From Algoriphagus locisalis (GTDB lineage: Bacteria > Bacteroidota > Bacteroidia > Cytophagales > Cyclobacteriaceae), in the NCBI RefSeq assembly GCF_900116615.1, contig NZ_FPBF01000007.1:277572-341571 (forward strand): a stretch of 64,000 nt of DNA, read 5' to 3'. The translations under genes and the position numbers were made by a program. Shown here piece after piece: positions 9,035 through 18,032 of the stretch. Positions within the stretch are counted from its first letter, which is position 1. Each line of letters starts with the position of its first letter. A model generated the notes under the pieces. It had not been told where the DNA came from. It searched no databases and saw only the letters and a program-made list of their open reading frames with translations.

Positions 9035-9925
9035 TTATTTAACCGTTGTAATATCCAGCGGACTGTATTGGTCGAACTTAGATTCATCTACAGGTTTGAA
9101 AAGAAGCTGAGAGAACATGTAAAGTCCATTTTTCCATACTTTGAAATCATGCCCGCCAGTCTCCAGATAATAAATATGCGGCACATCATTATCTGCCAAA
9201 TACTCATGGGTACGGGAAGAGAACCTCAGCAATCCATCGGCATCACCACAGGAAATCCACAGAAGTTTTAACATGTCCTTGGCTTTCTCAGGATCTGGTA
9301 CCAAGACTTGTGGCTCCTTCGTATTTGGAGCAGAAGAAAACCCTCCTACCCAAGCAAACTTATCCAAGTTGCCCAAGCCGAAATTCAGTGATTGTCCACC
9401 ACCCATAGAAAGTCCGGCAATGGCTCTATTTTCCCTGTCAGTCAATACAGGAAACTCCTTTTCAATAAATGGAATCAAATCATTCAGCAGATCCTGCTCA
9501 AAAGTCGCAAAGGCCTGCACCTTGTCCGGCGCCATCACATTTCCTCCAGCGCTATCGTCTTTCATTGCCCTGCCATTTGGCATGACGACGATCATAGGCT
9601 CCAGCTTTCCATCCGCATAGAGGTTATCCAAAATCACCTCTGGATGTCCACCGTTTAGCCACTCTTTTTCATCGCCACCAATGCCGTGAAGCAGGTAAAG
9701 CACGGGGTATTTTTCATTTTCAGAAAAGCCCGGTGGAGTGTAAACCGTGGCTTTTCTGTCATTTCCTACCGTTTTTGAGTTGTAGGTAATGGTCTGGATT
9801 TCCCCGTGGGAAATTCCATCTCTAGTTTGGTCAAAGCCAGCCGGGGCTTCTTTTTCCAGATCCTGAGCATGGAGTTGCCCGACAAATAGAAACAATAGGA
9901 GTAATAGGTTTTTTGAGCGGTTCAT
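9035..9925 (-). CDS. Secreted CE1-like esterase (feruloyl/enterochelin-esterase family)
   Basis: 296 residues. Signal peptide MNRSKNLLLLLFLFVGQLHAQ. CE1/esterase-D fold marks are YPVLYLLHGIGGDEKEW (oxyanion region, ~80-96), the nucleophile motif GLSMGGGQ near residue 172, an aspartate in SCGDADGLL, and the catalytic histidine in ETGGHDFKVW. Members hydrolyse feruloyl or acetyl esters on glycans, and some hydrolyse siderophore esters. The glycan role is favoured by the neighbours (two other esterases and GH95). It is separated by 57 bp from the SGNH esterase upstream and 233 bp from the next gene downstream. Exact ester specificity cannot be stated. Confidence 0.88.
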   Translation of the reverse strand: MNRSKNLLLLLFLFVGQLHAQDLEKEAPAGFDQTRDGISHGEIQTITYNSKTVGNDRKATVYTPPGFSENEKYPVLYLLHGIGGDEKEWLNGGHPEVILDNLYADGKLEPMIVVMPNGRAMKDDSAGGNVMAPDKVQAFATFEQDLLNDLIPFIEKEFPVLTDRENRAIAGLSMGGGQSLNFGLGNLDKFAWVGGFSSAPNTKEPQVLVPDPEKAKDMLKLLWISCGDADGLLRFSSRTHEYLADNDVPHIYYLETGGHDFKVWKNGLYMFSQLLFKPVDESKFDQYSPLDITTVK

Positions 9926-9982
9926 ATAGGTTTTGGTTAGGTTATTTTTTGGGTTAAACTAATTGGTCACTAGGCTTTAGGC

Positions 9983-10882
9983 TTATTCTTTCATCAGCAG
10001 CGCTGCCATTTGTTCTCCATAGCGGGACCCGAGTAAGCGATACCCCGCAGCTGAGAAATGAAGTCCATCAGCAATCGCTTCGCAATCTGCTGAGGAAATT
10101 ACATAAGAATTAGGAATTACATCTGGAAGGGTGGCAATGATTGGATTCATGCTGGCGCACTTTCCTCCCTGCTCAGCACTCACCAGTTCACCCGCCAAAA
10201 GCGGTACTGAATCAGGAGCCAAGCCAAGGTCACTAAGCAGATTATCGTAAACGCCTTCTACTTTCTTTGGCCAGGATTTGTCTCCAGTATTGGATTCTCC
10301 CTGATGCAGTAAAATGCCTTTGATCACCCCATCTTTCTGGGCAATCTTTGCTAGCTCTAGCAATCTTCCATAGGGATTGCCATCGTATTGGGCAATCATT
10401 CCTTTCATCCATCCGGGAGCCGTTTCCACATAGGATTCATAACTATCTTTCTCGAAAAGCTCGATTTTACACCCACCAACAGACACATTGATGATTCCGA
10501 TTTTGATGCTGTCAGGTAGACTTTCAGCCAAAGTTTTTCCAAAATAATCCCCTGGCGTTAGGCCGGTATTGCATCTACTAAGTGGTGGGATGGCTGTATA
10601 CCAGTTGCCCATTATTCTGTCTAAATCCGGACAATCCACTGCCTGCAACACTTTAAATCGCTCATTTGCCACTGTGTCCTGAGGTTCAGGCTTGGAATGG
10701 CCTTCCATGTTGGACTGGCCGAAGCTGAGGAAAATGTAAAAGTTAGGGTCTTGGGCAAAGCTGCTCGCCGTAAAAAACATAGTCAAGAAACTCGCTGAAA
10801 ACAGCTTAAGCATTGATTTCACCCAAAAATTGGAATGAATAGAAGGTCTAGGGTTTATCATAGTTTGGTTTTTAAAAGACAT
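9983..10882 (-). CDS. Secreted SGNH-type carbohydrate acetylesterase (sialate O-acetylesterase-like, SASA family)
   Basis: 299 residues from the ATG at 10880-10882. The SASA/CE6-like signature is clear: the block I nucleophile in SFGQSNMEGHS (Ser57), the block III-like LLHQGESNTGD, and the catalytic Asp/His pair in ADGLHFSAAGYRL near the C terminus. The enzyme removes O-acetyl groups from sugars outside the cytoplasm. Its start shares one base with the stop of the ThuA-like gene (TAATG), so the two are translationally coupled. A later start at residue 24 (10813) would give a shorter signal peptide (MLKLFSASFLTMFF..) and cannot be excluded. Deacetylation would make the polymer accessible to the GH95 enzyme encoded upstream. 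Confidence 0.88.
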   Translation of the reverse strand: MSFKNQTMINPRPSIHSNFWVKSMLKLFSASFLTMFFTASSFAQDPNFYIFLSFGQSNMEGHSKPEPQDTVANERFKVLQAVDCPDLDRIMGNWYTAIPPLSRCNTGLTPGDYFGKTLAESLPDSIKIGIINVSVGGCKIELFEKDSYESYVETAPGWMKGMIAQYDGNPYGRLLELAKIAQKDGVIKGILLHQGESNTGDKSWPKKVEGVYDNLLSDLGLAPDSVPLLAGELVSAEQGGKCASMNPIIATLPDVIPNSYVISSADCEAIADGLHFSAAGYRLLGSRYGEQMAALLMKE

Positions 10883-11850
10883 TATTCATTTTTGTGTACA
10901 CCTATCATTTCGGTTGGACGAAGGCTGGAATTCTCACTCGTAGGAAAGTCAACCGGCACAGGATAAGTTACCTTTCCGCTGGCCAACCACTCAGCTGCCC
11001 GGATCACAGTAGTCTGAAATCCCGCACACCTATAAGCCGGCGGATAGGTTTCCCCTCTCCAAAGATGTCCCATACTGGAATTATAGACATTCCCCCTTCC
11101 ATACTTAATTACCCATTCCACAGGCCAAGTTTTCTTAGTGTCGGTGCTATCAAAAGCATAGGAAAGCACCCTCAGATTCTCAGCGGTACCGCGTGGAAAA
11201 CTGTAAACTTCAGTGTTAACTGTCTTCCATGATGCTGGATATCCCTCGTTAATCGGATGAGGGTTCAGAATTTGGATGAGCGCGTCAAATCTATCGCCAT
11301 GACTCGTTCCCTTTCCTTCTCCTTTAGGATGTCTGATCAGCTGTTCTTGATCATTTACTTCCAGAGCAATTCCTGCATCTGCCGAGCGCCAACCCAAGCC
11401 GATCATTTTATCGTATTCCTGCCAATCCGGAAATGCATTATTGGCAGAGTGAAGAATATACAGACGGCCGCCCTGCTTCACATAGGCTTCCAAACTCTTC
11501 TTTGCCGCATCAGGCCAGTTTAATTTCAGATTCTGGATATTATTAGTGTTTTGAATTACTACAGCAAAGTCTTCAAAATCTGCATTCCATTTCTGCCTTT
11601 CAATACTGTCATTAGGTATGGTAGAAACTTCAACTTCAAACTTCCCACTTCCTTCCAAAATCCATTTAATCACTTTAGTAGTTTGCTTCCAATCATGATT
11701 ACTGAATCCATCCACGATTAAAGCCTTATGAATTGGTTGGGTTTGGGCAGAAAGATTCTCGCTCATAAAGACACATAAGCCAAAAGCGATCAGCACAGCT
11801 AGCCGCCTCAAACTAAGTCTTGATGAATAAGATTCTTTCTTAAAATCCAT
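10882..11850 (-). CDS. Secreted ThuA-like (trehalose-utilization) domain protein
   Basis: 322 residues with a signal peptide ending ..ENLSAQ. The rest is one ThuA domain, a class-I glutamine-amidotransferase-like fold: ALIVDGFSNHDW at the start, then GGRLYILHSANNAF, a DKMIGLGWR block and a KGTSHGDRFDAL segment. ThuA proteins are common in Bacteroidota sugar loci, often with GMC oxidoreductases and DUF1080 proteins that process 3-keto sugars, but their own reaction is not settled. It lies between GH95 (66 bp away) and the SGNH esterase (one-base overlap), so it belongs to the same operon. Function here unknown. Confidence 0.85.
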   Translation of the reverse strand: MDFKKESYSSRLSLRRLAVLIAFGLCVFMSENLSAQTQPIHKALIVDGFSNHDWKQTTKVIKWILEGSGKFEVEVSTIPNDSIERQKWNADFEDFAVVIQNTNNIQNLKLNWPDAAKKSLEAYVKQGGRLYILHSANNAFPDWQEYDKMIGLGWRSADAGIALEVNDQEQLIRHPKGEGKGTSHGDRFDALIQILNPHPINEGYPASWKTVNTEVYSFPRGTAENLRVLSYAFDSTDTKKTWPVEWVIKYGRGNVYNSSMGHLWRGETYPPAYRCAGFQTTVIRAAEWLASGKVTYPVPVDFPTSENSSLRPTEMIGVHKNE

Positions 11851-11916
11851 AGTTTTTACTGCTTACTCAATTCTTTTAAAATCTTTATTTCGTTGAAATA
11901 CTACCTGTACTTAAAC

Positions 11917-14403
11917 TCATTTTCCTGCAACCAAAGTAATCACCTCTCCCTCAGTGGTCTTGATATCATAAAGCTCCATATCACTAAGGTCCACAGGTAC
12001 AATCTCAGCCTCCGGAGAAACAATTGGATCGGCAGTCACAGGCACCTGATAGAAAGGATTCGGGTTTTCCCCACTTGCTTGCTTAAGCCCTTTCCCTTTT
12101 TCTAACTCCAAACCGTTAGGAACTCTCACGCGTAGATTACCTCCAATCGTAGATTTAATAACCGCTTTTTCAACCTTCCCGTCTTTCCATTTCAGTTCCA
12201 CTACTTCAAAACCTCCTTTGGCTCTGATTCCCGTAATGCTTCCTTCTTGCCAAACGTCTGGCAAGGCAGGAAGCAAATGAATTTCTCCATTGGCACTCTG
12301 AACCAACATCTCGGTAATCCCGGAAGTACAGCCGAAGTTGCCGTCAATCTGGAATGGTGGATGTGCATCAAACAGGTTGTTGTAAGAACCACCTCCTTCG
12401 CCACGCTTAGCACTTACAGGAGAAAGCTGATTTTGGATCAGTTTGTAAGCATGATTGCCATCCAGCATTCTTGCCCACCAGTTCACTTTCCAGCCCATGC
12501 TCCAACCAGTGGATACATCTCCACGCTGGATCAAGGTATTTTTGGAAGCAGAATACAATTCCGGGGTACGAAGTGGGGAAATCTGATTTGATGGGAATAG
12601 GCCATATAGATGGGAAATATGACGGTGATGATCATTAGGATCGTCAATATCATCCAACCACTCCTGAAGTTGACCGTGTTTTCCTATGTGCATGGGAGGC
12701 AATTTATCACGCATTGTTCTGAGTGAGTCTGCGAAAGATTCATCTTTACCGAGCATCTCCGAAGCCTGAATGACTGCACTGAAGGCATCAAAAACCAATT
12801 GATTGTCCATCGTGGTACCTGCATCCAAAGAAGAACCATCGTGTGCAGCAGGTGCATTTTCAGGGGAAGTACCCGGATTGACTACCAACCAAGGTTTGTC
12901 TGGATGCTCCACCAAGAAATCCACATAGAACATTGCTGCACCTTTTAGAATTGGATAGATGGACTTCAGATATTCCTTATCACCGCTGTATTGGAAGTGA
13001 TCCCAAAGATGCTGGCTGGTCCAGGCTCCTCCTCCACTCCAGATTCCCCAGAATATCGCATCTACTGGCCCTGTGATTCTCCATATATCGGTGTTATGAT
13101 GAGCCATCCAACCCCTCGCACCATACATGACGCGGGCTGTTTCTTCGCCTGCCTCAGCCATCTCAGAAACCATTTTTAGGAAAGGCTCATGAAGCTCAGC
13201 CAGATTTGTTTTCTCTGCCGGCCAGTAGTTCATCTGCGCATTGATATTGATGGTGTATTTGCTGTCCCATGGCGGTGACATTTCTTTGTTCCAAATCCCC
13301 TGCAGGTTTGCCGGTTGTCCCCCAGGCTGTGAAGAGGAAATGAGCAAATACCTTCCATATTGATAATAGAGCGTAACCAACTGAGGATCATCTCCTGTCT
13401 TAAAACTCTTTAAGCGCTCATCAGTAGGGAGTTTAGAAGCTTCTGTCTCACCCAAATCAAGACTTACGCGATTAAAGTACTTCTGATAGTCTATTAGATT
13501 TGTCTTCAATAAGTCATCAAATGATTTGGTTGCAGCTTTTGCCATAAATGCCTGAGCTCGGGCATTTTCATCTCCAGAGAGATCCAGGTAATTATTAAAG
13601 TTGGTAGCAATGGCAATATAAATCGTCGCTGCGTCTGCGTCTTTTACCGTGATAGAAGAATCGGAAGAAGTTAGCGTCCCTCCCTGATTTTTGGTTTTTG
13701 TAAGGCTTTTGAATTTCACCAAGCCTTTTACTCCTTCATGATCTGTCGTAGTGCCGGAAATAGTCAATTCCTTTACTGAATTAAGGGCAACCGTAGCATT
13801 CGGCTGAGGAGTAGCCATGGATGCTGTGAAAGAAATCATCCCAGGCTTGCTGGCAGTAAGATGTACAGCAATGACATTGTCAGCGAAAGAAGCGATGGCT
13901 TCCCGGGTATAAGTTACGCCGTCAACTTTATAGCTCACTTTGGAAATCGCCCGCTCTATATCCAATTCCCTGCGATAATCTGTAAAAGCAGCATGTCCTT
14001 CAAAAGCGATCTTTAGGTCTCCCACAGGCTGAAACTTCTGCCCATGTGACTTTTTGCTTTGTATGGTTTTTGCGGCTAGCTGTTCTGCTTCCTTTTGTTT
14101 TCCTTCGAAAATCAATCTTCTGACTTCCGGCAAGGCTGCCAAAGCATCCGGGTTATCATTCCTGTTTGGACCACCGGACCAAACGGTATGCTCGTTAAGC
14201 TGAATCAGCTCATTTTCCACATTCCCATAGATCATTGCTCCCAATCTGCCATTTCCTATCGGCAAGGCATCTGTCCAAACATCGGCAGCCGGCTGCTTGT
14301 ACCAAAGCGTAAGAGGAGAGCTTTCCTGAGCTTTTGTCTTTAAGGAAAAAGCTATAAAAAGCAGGACAAAAAAGGTTCTTAAACAATATTGATTATTAAG
14401 CAT
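11917..14403 (-). CDS. GH95 family glycoside hydrolase (alpha-L-fucosidase / alpha-L-galactosidase)
   Basis: 828 residues, the normal length for GH95, with a signal peptide ending ..SLKTKAQ. The N-terminal domain opens with LWYKQPAADVWTDALPIGNGRLGAM and LNEHTVWSGGPNRND, both hallmarks of the family. The (alpha/alpha)6 catalytic domain shows the paired asparagines in NINAQMNYWP (~385), the acidic EWLDDIDDPNDHHRHISH segment (~575), which holds the general acid Glu, and FQIDGNFG (~683) with the conserved Asp. GH95 enzymes invert alpha-1,2-linked L-fucose or L-galactose. The downstream fucose-oxidising genes favour fucosidase. Export suggests periplasmic or surface action. Confidence 0.95.
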   Translation of the reverse strand: MLNNQYCLRTFFVLLFIAFSLKTKAQESSPLTLWYKQPAADVWTDALPIGNGRLGAMIYGNVENELIQLNEHTVWSGGPNRNDNPDALAALPEVRRLIFEGKQKEAEQLAAKTIQSKKSHGQKFQPVGDLKIAFEGHAAFTDYRRELDIERAISKVSYKVDGVTYTREAIASFADNVIAVHLTASKPGMISFTASMATPQPNATVALNSVKELTISGTTTDHEGVKGLVKFKSLTKTKNQGGTLTSSDSSITVKDADAATIYIAIATNFNNYLDLSGDENARAQAFMAKAATKSFDDLLKTNLIDYQKYFNRVSLDLGETEASKLPTDERLKSFKTGDDPQLVTLYYQYGRYLLISSSQPGGQPANLQGIWNKEMSPPWDSKYTININAQMNYWPAEKTNLAELHEPFLKMVSEMAEAGEETARVMYGARGWMAHHNTDIWRITGPVDAIFWGIWSGGGAWTSQHLWDHFQYSGDKEYLKSIYPILKGAAMFYVDFLVEHPDKPWLVVNPGTSPENAPAAHDGSSLDAGTTMDNQLVFDAFSAVIQASEMLGKDESFADSLRTMRDKLPPMHIGKHGQLQEWLDDIDDPNDHHRHISHLYGLFPSNQISPLRTPELYSASKNTLIQRGDVSTGWSMGWKVNWWARMLDGNHAYKLIQNQLSPVSAKRGEGGGSYNNLFDAHPPFQIDGNFGCTSGITEMLVQSANGEIHLLPALPDVWQEGSITGIRAKGGFEVVELKWKDGKVEKAVIKSTIGGNLRVRVPNGLELEKGKGLKQASGENPNPFYQVPVTADPIVSPEAEIVPVDLSDMELYDIKTTEGEVITLVAGK

Positions 14404-14509
14404 TTTGGGTGGTTATTATTATTCAATTCTATTTTATATAAATCCTCATTTCTACCTGTAAGGATACAAAAGCAATACAGACCTTATTAACACTAATATT
14501 TAAGCTGCT

Positions 14510-14589
<80 letters not shown>

Positions 14590-14593
<4 letters not shown>

Positions 14594-15600
14594 ACTTCCA
14601 CCAAAGCCTTAATCACTCCGGTTTCAGGTTCCAGCCAGGATTTAAAATCTTCCTTCACCTTTGCGAAGGGTACACTATGCGTGATGTAGCGATCTAAGGA
14701 AACCTGCCCTGAGGCAAGAGCTTCCAACACCAAATCAAAGTCCGCTCTAGTGGCATTTCTGCTACTCATCAGCGTTGCTTCCCGCTTATGAAATTCGGGA
14801 TGGGAAAAGGCAATATCCCCTTTCTGCAAGCCCACCAACACATAATTCCCTCCATGAGCGATGTATTGAAACCCCTGATTGATGGCGATCAAACTTCCGG
14901 TAGCATCAATCACCGAGTCACAAAAATCCCCGTTTGTGATCTCCTGAATGACTTTATGAGCATTGATATCTGCTTTCACCACATGCGGGATACCCCACAC
15001 CTCCCGGCAAAACTCCAGTCTTTGCTCATTGATATCCATCGCGATCACGGTAGCTCCGGCAATCCTTGCAAATTCCATCACTCCCAATCCTATAGGGCCA
15101 GCTCCGATCACCAGCACAAACTGCCCCGACTTTACTCCTGCTCTTCGCACCCCATGTGCTCCTATGGCCAAAGGTTCAGCCATCGCCAGCTGCTCCAGGC
15201 TGAGCCCTTCCTTTTTCACCAAAGAAGAAATCGGCAAGGCAACAAACTCCCGCATTCCTCCGTCCTCATGCACACCGAAAACGCTGATTTTCTGACAGCA
15301 ATTTGGCTTACCATTTCTGCAGGCAACGCAGATTCCGCAGTTGAAATAAGGAATGACAGTTACTAAATCACCTATGGAAAACTCTTCGTTTTCTCCGATT
15401 TCCACGATTTCACCGGCCAACTCATGCCCTAGAATCCTTGGGTAGGAGAAAAAGGGCTGGGTGCCTTCAAAGGCATGAAGATCTGTGCCGCAAATGCCAA
15501 TTCTCTTGATTTTGACAATAGCCCGACCTTCGGAAAGCTGAGGCATTTCTCCGACTTGGTATTCAAATTCTCCCGGCGAGGTACAGCTTAGGATGTTCAT
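14590..15600 (-). CDS. Zinc-dependent medium-chain alcohol dehydrogenase, probable sugar-acid dehydrogenase of L-fucose/L-galactonate type
   Basis: 336 residues, cytoplasmic, no signal peptide. The catalytic zinc site is seen in GICGTDLHAF (Cys38) and GHELAGEIVEIG (His/Glu ~60), the four structural-zinc cysteines in CGICVACRNGKPNCC, and the NAD-binding loop in GAGPIGLGVMEF. It resembles L-galactonate and L-sorbosone-type dehydrogenases. Beside an L-fucose-dehydrogenase-like gene, oxidation of a fucose-derived acid is the best guess. Its start overlaps the aldo/keto reductase stop by 4 bp (ATGA), so the two enzymes are made together. The stop codon sits in the last unit of the heptamer repeat. 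Substrate is inferred. Confidence 0.85.
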
Positions 15601-16643
15601 TCTATTTTATTCAAATTAAATTCCGATAGATAATCTGCGATGATCCCTTGCTCCTTTAAAAGATCCCAAAAGGAATCTGGAATCAGGGTTTCGCAATAGG
15701 ATGCATTTGCCTGAATGCGGTGCGTGGAAGTGGAATTCAGCGCCAGGGAACTGACTCCCGGCAGCTGTAGGGCAAACTGTATGCAGGCATGGGCAGGGAT
15801 GACGGCCTGCGCTTCGCAAAGGGTAAAGAATTTATTTCTCCACTTATACAGCTGACTAAAGGCAGGATCGGTAGGGCTCATTTTCTGATAATCAAAATGA
15901 TCACCACCCACCAAAAATCCTGAATGGAAAACAGCAGAATTGATAATTCCTACCCCATTCTTTTCCAATAACCTCATAAAATCAAACAGCTCCTTTGGAT
16001 GCTGGTAGATGGTCATGCTGTTGGCTATCATCACCCAGTCAAGTGGGTAATGCTGATAGATTTCCTGGATCACTTTCCAGTTTTTGGAGCCTACACCGAT
16101 GGCTTTCACCTTCCCGGCTTGCTTCAGCTCATCCAAGGCCGCATAGCCCTCCAATATATCCGCAAATCGCTTTTCATAGTCTTTTGGCGAAGCTGCCTGA
16201 TCCAGATACTCATCCGGATCATGGATGGAGACCAACTGACTTTCGTAGCCTCTCAGCAGGGAATTCCCCTCTTCAAAGCAATTCAATATCCCTCTGTAGC
16301 TGATATCCTGCACCGCATCATAGTCCAGTTCTTTCCAGACATTCCGCTCAAACGTAGGCTCAGTACCCAGCAAAGGCGTACGCTTCCATCCCAGTTTATT
16401 GCTGATCAGCACCTTGTCATTTGGCACCTGCAAATCATTCAATGCCTGACCCAAGGCTTCCAGAGCCATTCCAGCCCCGTATTTTCCAGCCGTATCGAAG
16501 ACAACCCCGCTGGGGAAGCATTCCATAGCGCCCAAGACCAACTCCAGCTTTTGCCCATAAGGCTTGGCCTCATAGAGATTGCCCAGCGCGCTGGTTCCTA
16601 TGATCATGGATGATACTGATATGCCGGATTGTCCTAACTCCAT
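15597..16643 (-). CDS. Aldo/keto reductase of the D-threo-aldose 1-dehydrogenase (L-fucose dehydrogenase) group
   Basis: About 348 residues from the chosen start at 16643 (MELGQSGISVSSM). The longer frame from 16712 is rejected because the mapped promoter (16724-16754) would begin transcription almost on that codon, and because the internal start begins at the usual AKR N terminus. Family marks are IGTSALGNLYEA, the catalytic Asp/Tyr in VVFDTAGKYGAG, the lysine in NKLGWKR, and the DPDEYLD and GVGSKNW blocks. The related enzymes oxidise L-fucose, L-galactose or D-arabinose to the lactone. It is the first gene of the minus-strand sugar operon, divergent from the LacI-type regulator. Together with GH95 and the zinc dehydrogenase it points to non-phosphorylative fucose breakdown. 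Confidence 0.88.
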   Translation of the reverse strand: MELGQSGISVSSMIIGTSALGNLYEAKPYGQKLELVLGAMECFPSGVVFDTAGKYGAGMALEALGQALNDLQVPNDKVLISNKLGWKRTPLLGTEPTFERNVWKELDYDAVQDISYRGILNCFEEGNSLLRGYESQLVSIHDPDEYLDQAASPKDYEKRFADILEGYAALDELKQAGKVKAIGVGSKNWKVIQEIYQHYPLDWVMIANSMTIYQHPKELFDFMRLLEKNGVGIINSAVFHSGFLVGGDHFDYQKMSPTDPAFSQLYKWRNKFFTLCEAQAVIPAHACIQFALQLPGVSSLALNSTSTHRIQANASYCETLIPDSFWDLLKEQGIIADYLSEFNLNKIE

Positions 16644-16723
16644 ATTCGAAAATGCTTCAAGCAAATGTTTGATGCGGGATTTTTTGGGGAAAAACCCATT
16701 TTCCCAAATCAACTAACCAATAT

Positions 16724-16754
16724 CATAAATATGATAAAGACTATGTTGGTCAAA
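16724..16754 (-). promoter_or_regulatory. Bacteroidota-type promoter for the fucose operon
   Basis: On the minus strand TTTG (16754-16751) is followed by exactly 19 bases and TATTTATG (16731-16724). This is one mismatch from the Bacteroidota -7 element TAnnTTTG at the standard spacing. The TTTG is part of the palindromic operator at 16748-16763. A transcript starting near 16717 would leave a ~74-nt leader before the ATG at 16643. Confidence 0.6.
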
Positions 16755-16763
16755 CGTTTGACC
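16748..16763. promoter_or_regulatory. LacI-type operator: perfect 16-bp palindrome
   Basis: GGTCAAACGTTTGACC is a perfect palindrome with the central CG typical of LacI/GalR operators. It lies in the intergenic space between the fucose operon and the LacI gene, 79 bp before the latter. It contains a TTTG on each strand, and each is followed by a 19-bp spacer and a -7-like element (TATTTATG leftward, TAACTAAA rightward at 16780-16787). One bound dimer could therefore block both directions. No second copy was seen in the window. Confidence 0.75.
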
Positions 16764-16841
16764 TGCCTGTGGAAGCTTCTAACTAAAAGCTACCCGGTTT
16801 TCATGCATTTATCCTAAATTGGGCTTACCAAGAAGCCCAAA

Positions 16842-17855
16842 ATGAAAAAGAAAAGAATCAGCATCACCGATATTGCCCAAGCGCTGCAAGTGACTCCCTC
16901 CACAGTTTCCCGGGCGCTGAATGGCGGTGGCAAGGTCTCTGAGAAAAAGCGGCAGGAGATTATTTCCCTCGCCAAAAAACTGGGCTACAGACCAAATCCC
17001 ATCGCGAAGAGTCTGCTGGAAAACCGAACGAATACCATAGGATTGATCCTTCCGGAATTTACGCATCACTTTTATAGCCGGGTATTGGCAGGGATAGAGA
17101 GTGTGACCTCCCAAGCTGGCTATCAGCTGCTGATCTGTACCTCCAATGAAAACCAGAATCAGGAAATCAAATCCACGCTCACGCTACTGGATGCCCGGGT
17201 AGATGGGATTCTGGCTACGATCTCCAAGATGAATGACAAGTTTGAGCATATACAGGAAGTGATGGACAGTGGCACGCCGCTGGTGCTGGTGGATCGATTT
17301 TCGGAGGAAATAGAAACTCCCTACGTGATCTCGGATGATTTCAAGGGCGCTTTTTCTGCAGTGGATTACCTGTGCCAAATCGGGTGTAAAAACATCCTGC
17401 ATATCAAAGGTCCTGATAACCTTTCTACTACGTTCAACCGATTTATGGGCTATAAGGAAGCACTGCGCAAGCATGAAATCGAAGTAAAAGAGGAACTGGT
17501 TCTGGAGAGTTCTGATCCCAAGCTGGTGGAAAAGATCCGCTTCTGCCTGGGTGATTTGCATGCGGATGGAGCGTTCACCTATAGTGATTACCTGGCTTTT
17601 GAGATCTATAAACTAGCAGCTGAACTGAAAATCACGATTCCCGAAGAGCTCTCGGTAATCGGCTATGCCGACGAACCTATTTCCACCTACATCAACCCTA
17701 CCCTTAGCACGGTAAATCAGCAACCCTTTGAAATGGGTGCAATGAGTGCTAACTATCTGCTGAATAAGATCAATGATTCTGCTTCTCCTCTAGAAGCAAG
17801 CCGTGTGGACACCAAGCTAATACTACGGGAGTCTTGTAGGAAGATGGATGGGTGA
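16842..17855 (+). CDS. LacI/GalR-family transcriptional regulator of the fucose operon
   Basis: 337 residues. The N-terminal HTH reads SITDIAQALQVTPSTVSRAL, followed by the hinge LGYRPNPIAKSLLENRTNTIG. The periplasmic-binding-protein-like effector domain covers ~62-337 (LILPEFTHHFYSRVLAGIES .. GYADEPISTYINPTLSTVNQQ). It is divergent from the aldo/keto reductase operon with a palindromic operator between. By the family rule it should repress until a sugar or sugar-acid effector binds. The effector is not readable; L-fucose, L-fuconate or a derivative is likely from context. It is the last gene before the restriction-modification segment, with 177 bp of A/T-rich DNA to the convergent methyltransferase. 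Confidence 0.93.
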   Translation: MKKKRISITDIAQALQVTPSTVSRALNGGGKVSEKKRQEIISLAKKLGYRPNPIAKSLLENRTNTIGLILPEFTHHFYSRVLAGIESVTSQAGYQLLICTSNENQNQEIKSTLTLLDARVDGILATISKMNDKFEHIQEVMDSGTPLVLVDRFSEEIETPYVISDDFKGAFSAVDYLCQIGCKNILHIKGPDNLSTTFNRFMGYKEALRKHEIEVKEELVLESSDPKLVEKIRFCLGDLHADGAFTYSDYLAFEIYKLAAELKITIPEELSVIGYADEPISTYINPTLSTVNQQPFEMGAMSANYLLNKINDSASPLEASRVDTKLILRESCRKMDG

Positions 17856-18032
17856 GAGAAAATTTAGATTACAATATACAAGCTGAGGTAATATAATCTA
17901 TTTAAATTGATACGAGGTTAGTGTTCTTCTTTCACCCTAATTCATTGTCGCTTGTGGTTGGTAACAGAAATATTATTCACCATGTATTGGCTTGTGAATC
18001 CCCTAATTCGACTTGGTCATTTATGCAGCTAT

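Noticed and set aside
14788..15366. 192-codon plus-strand frame in the dehydrogenase region
   Set aside because: Antisense shadow of a zinc dehydrogenase with complete active-site motifs.
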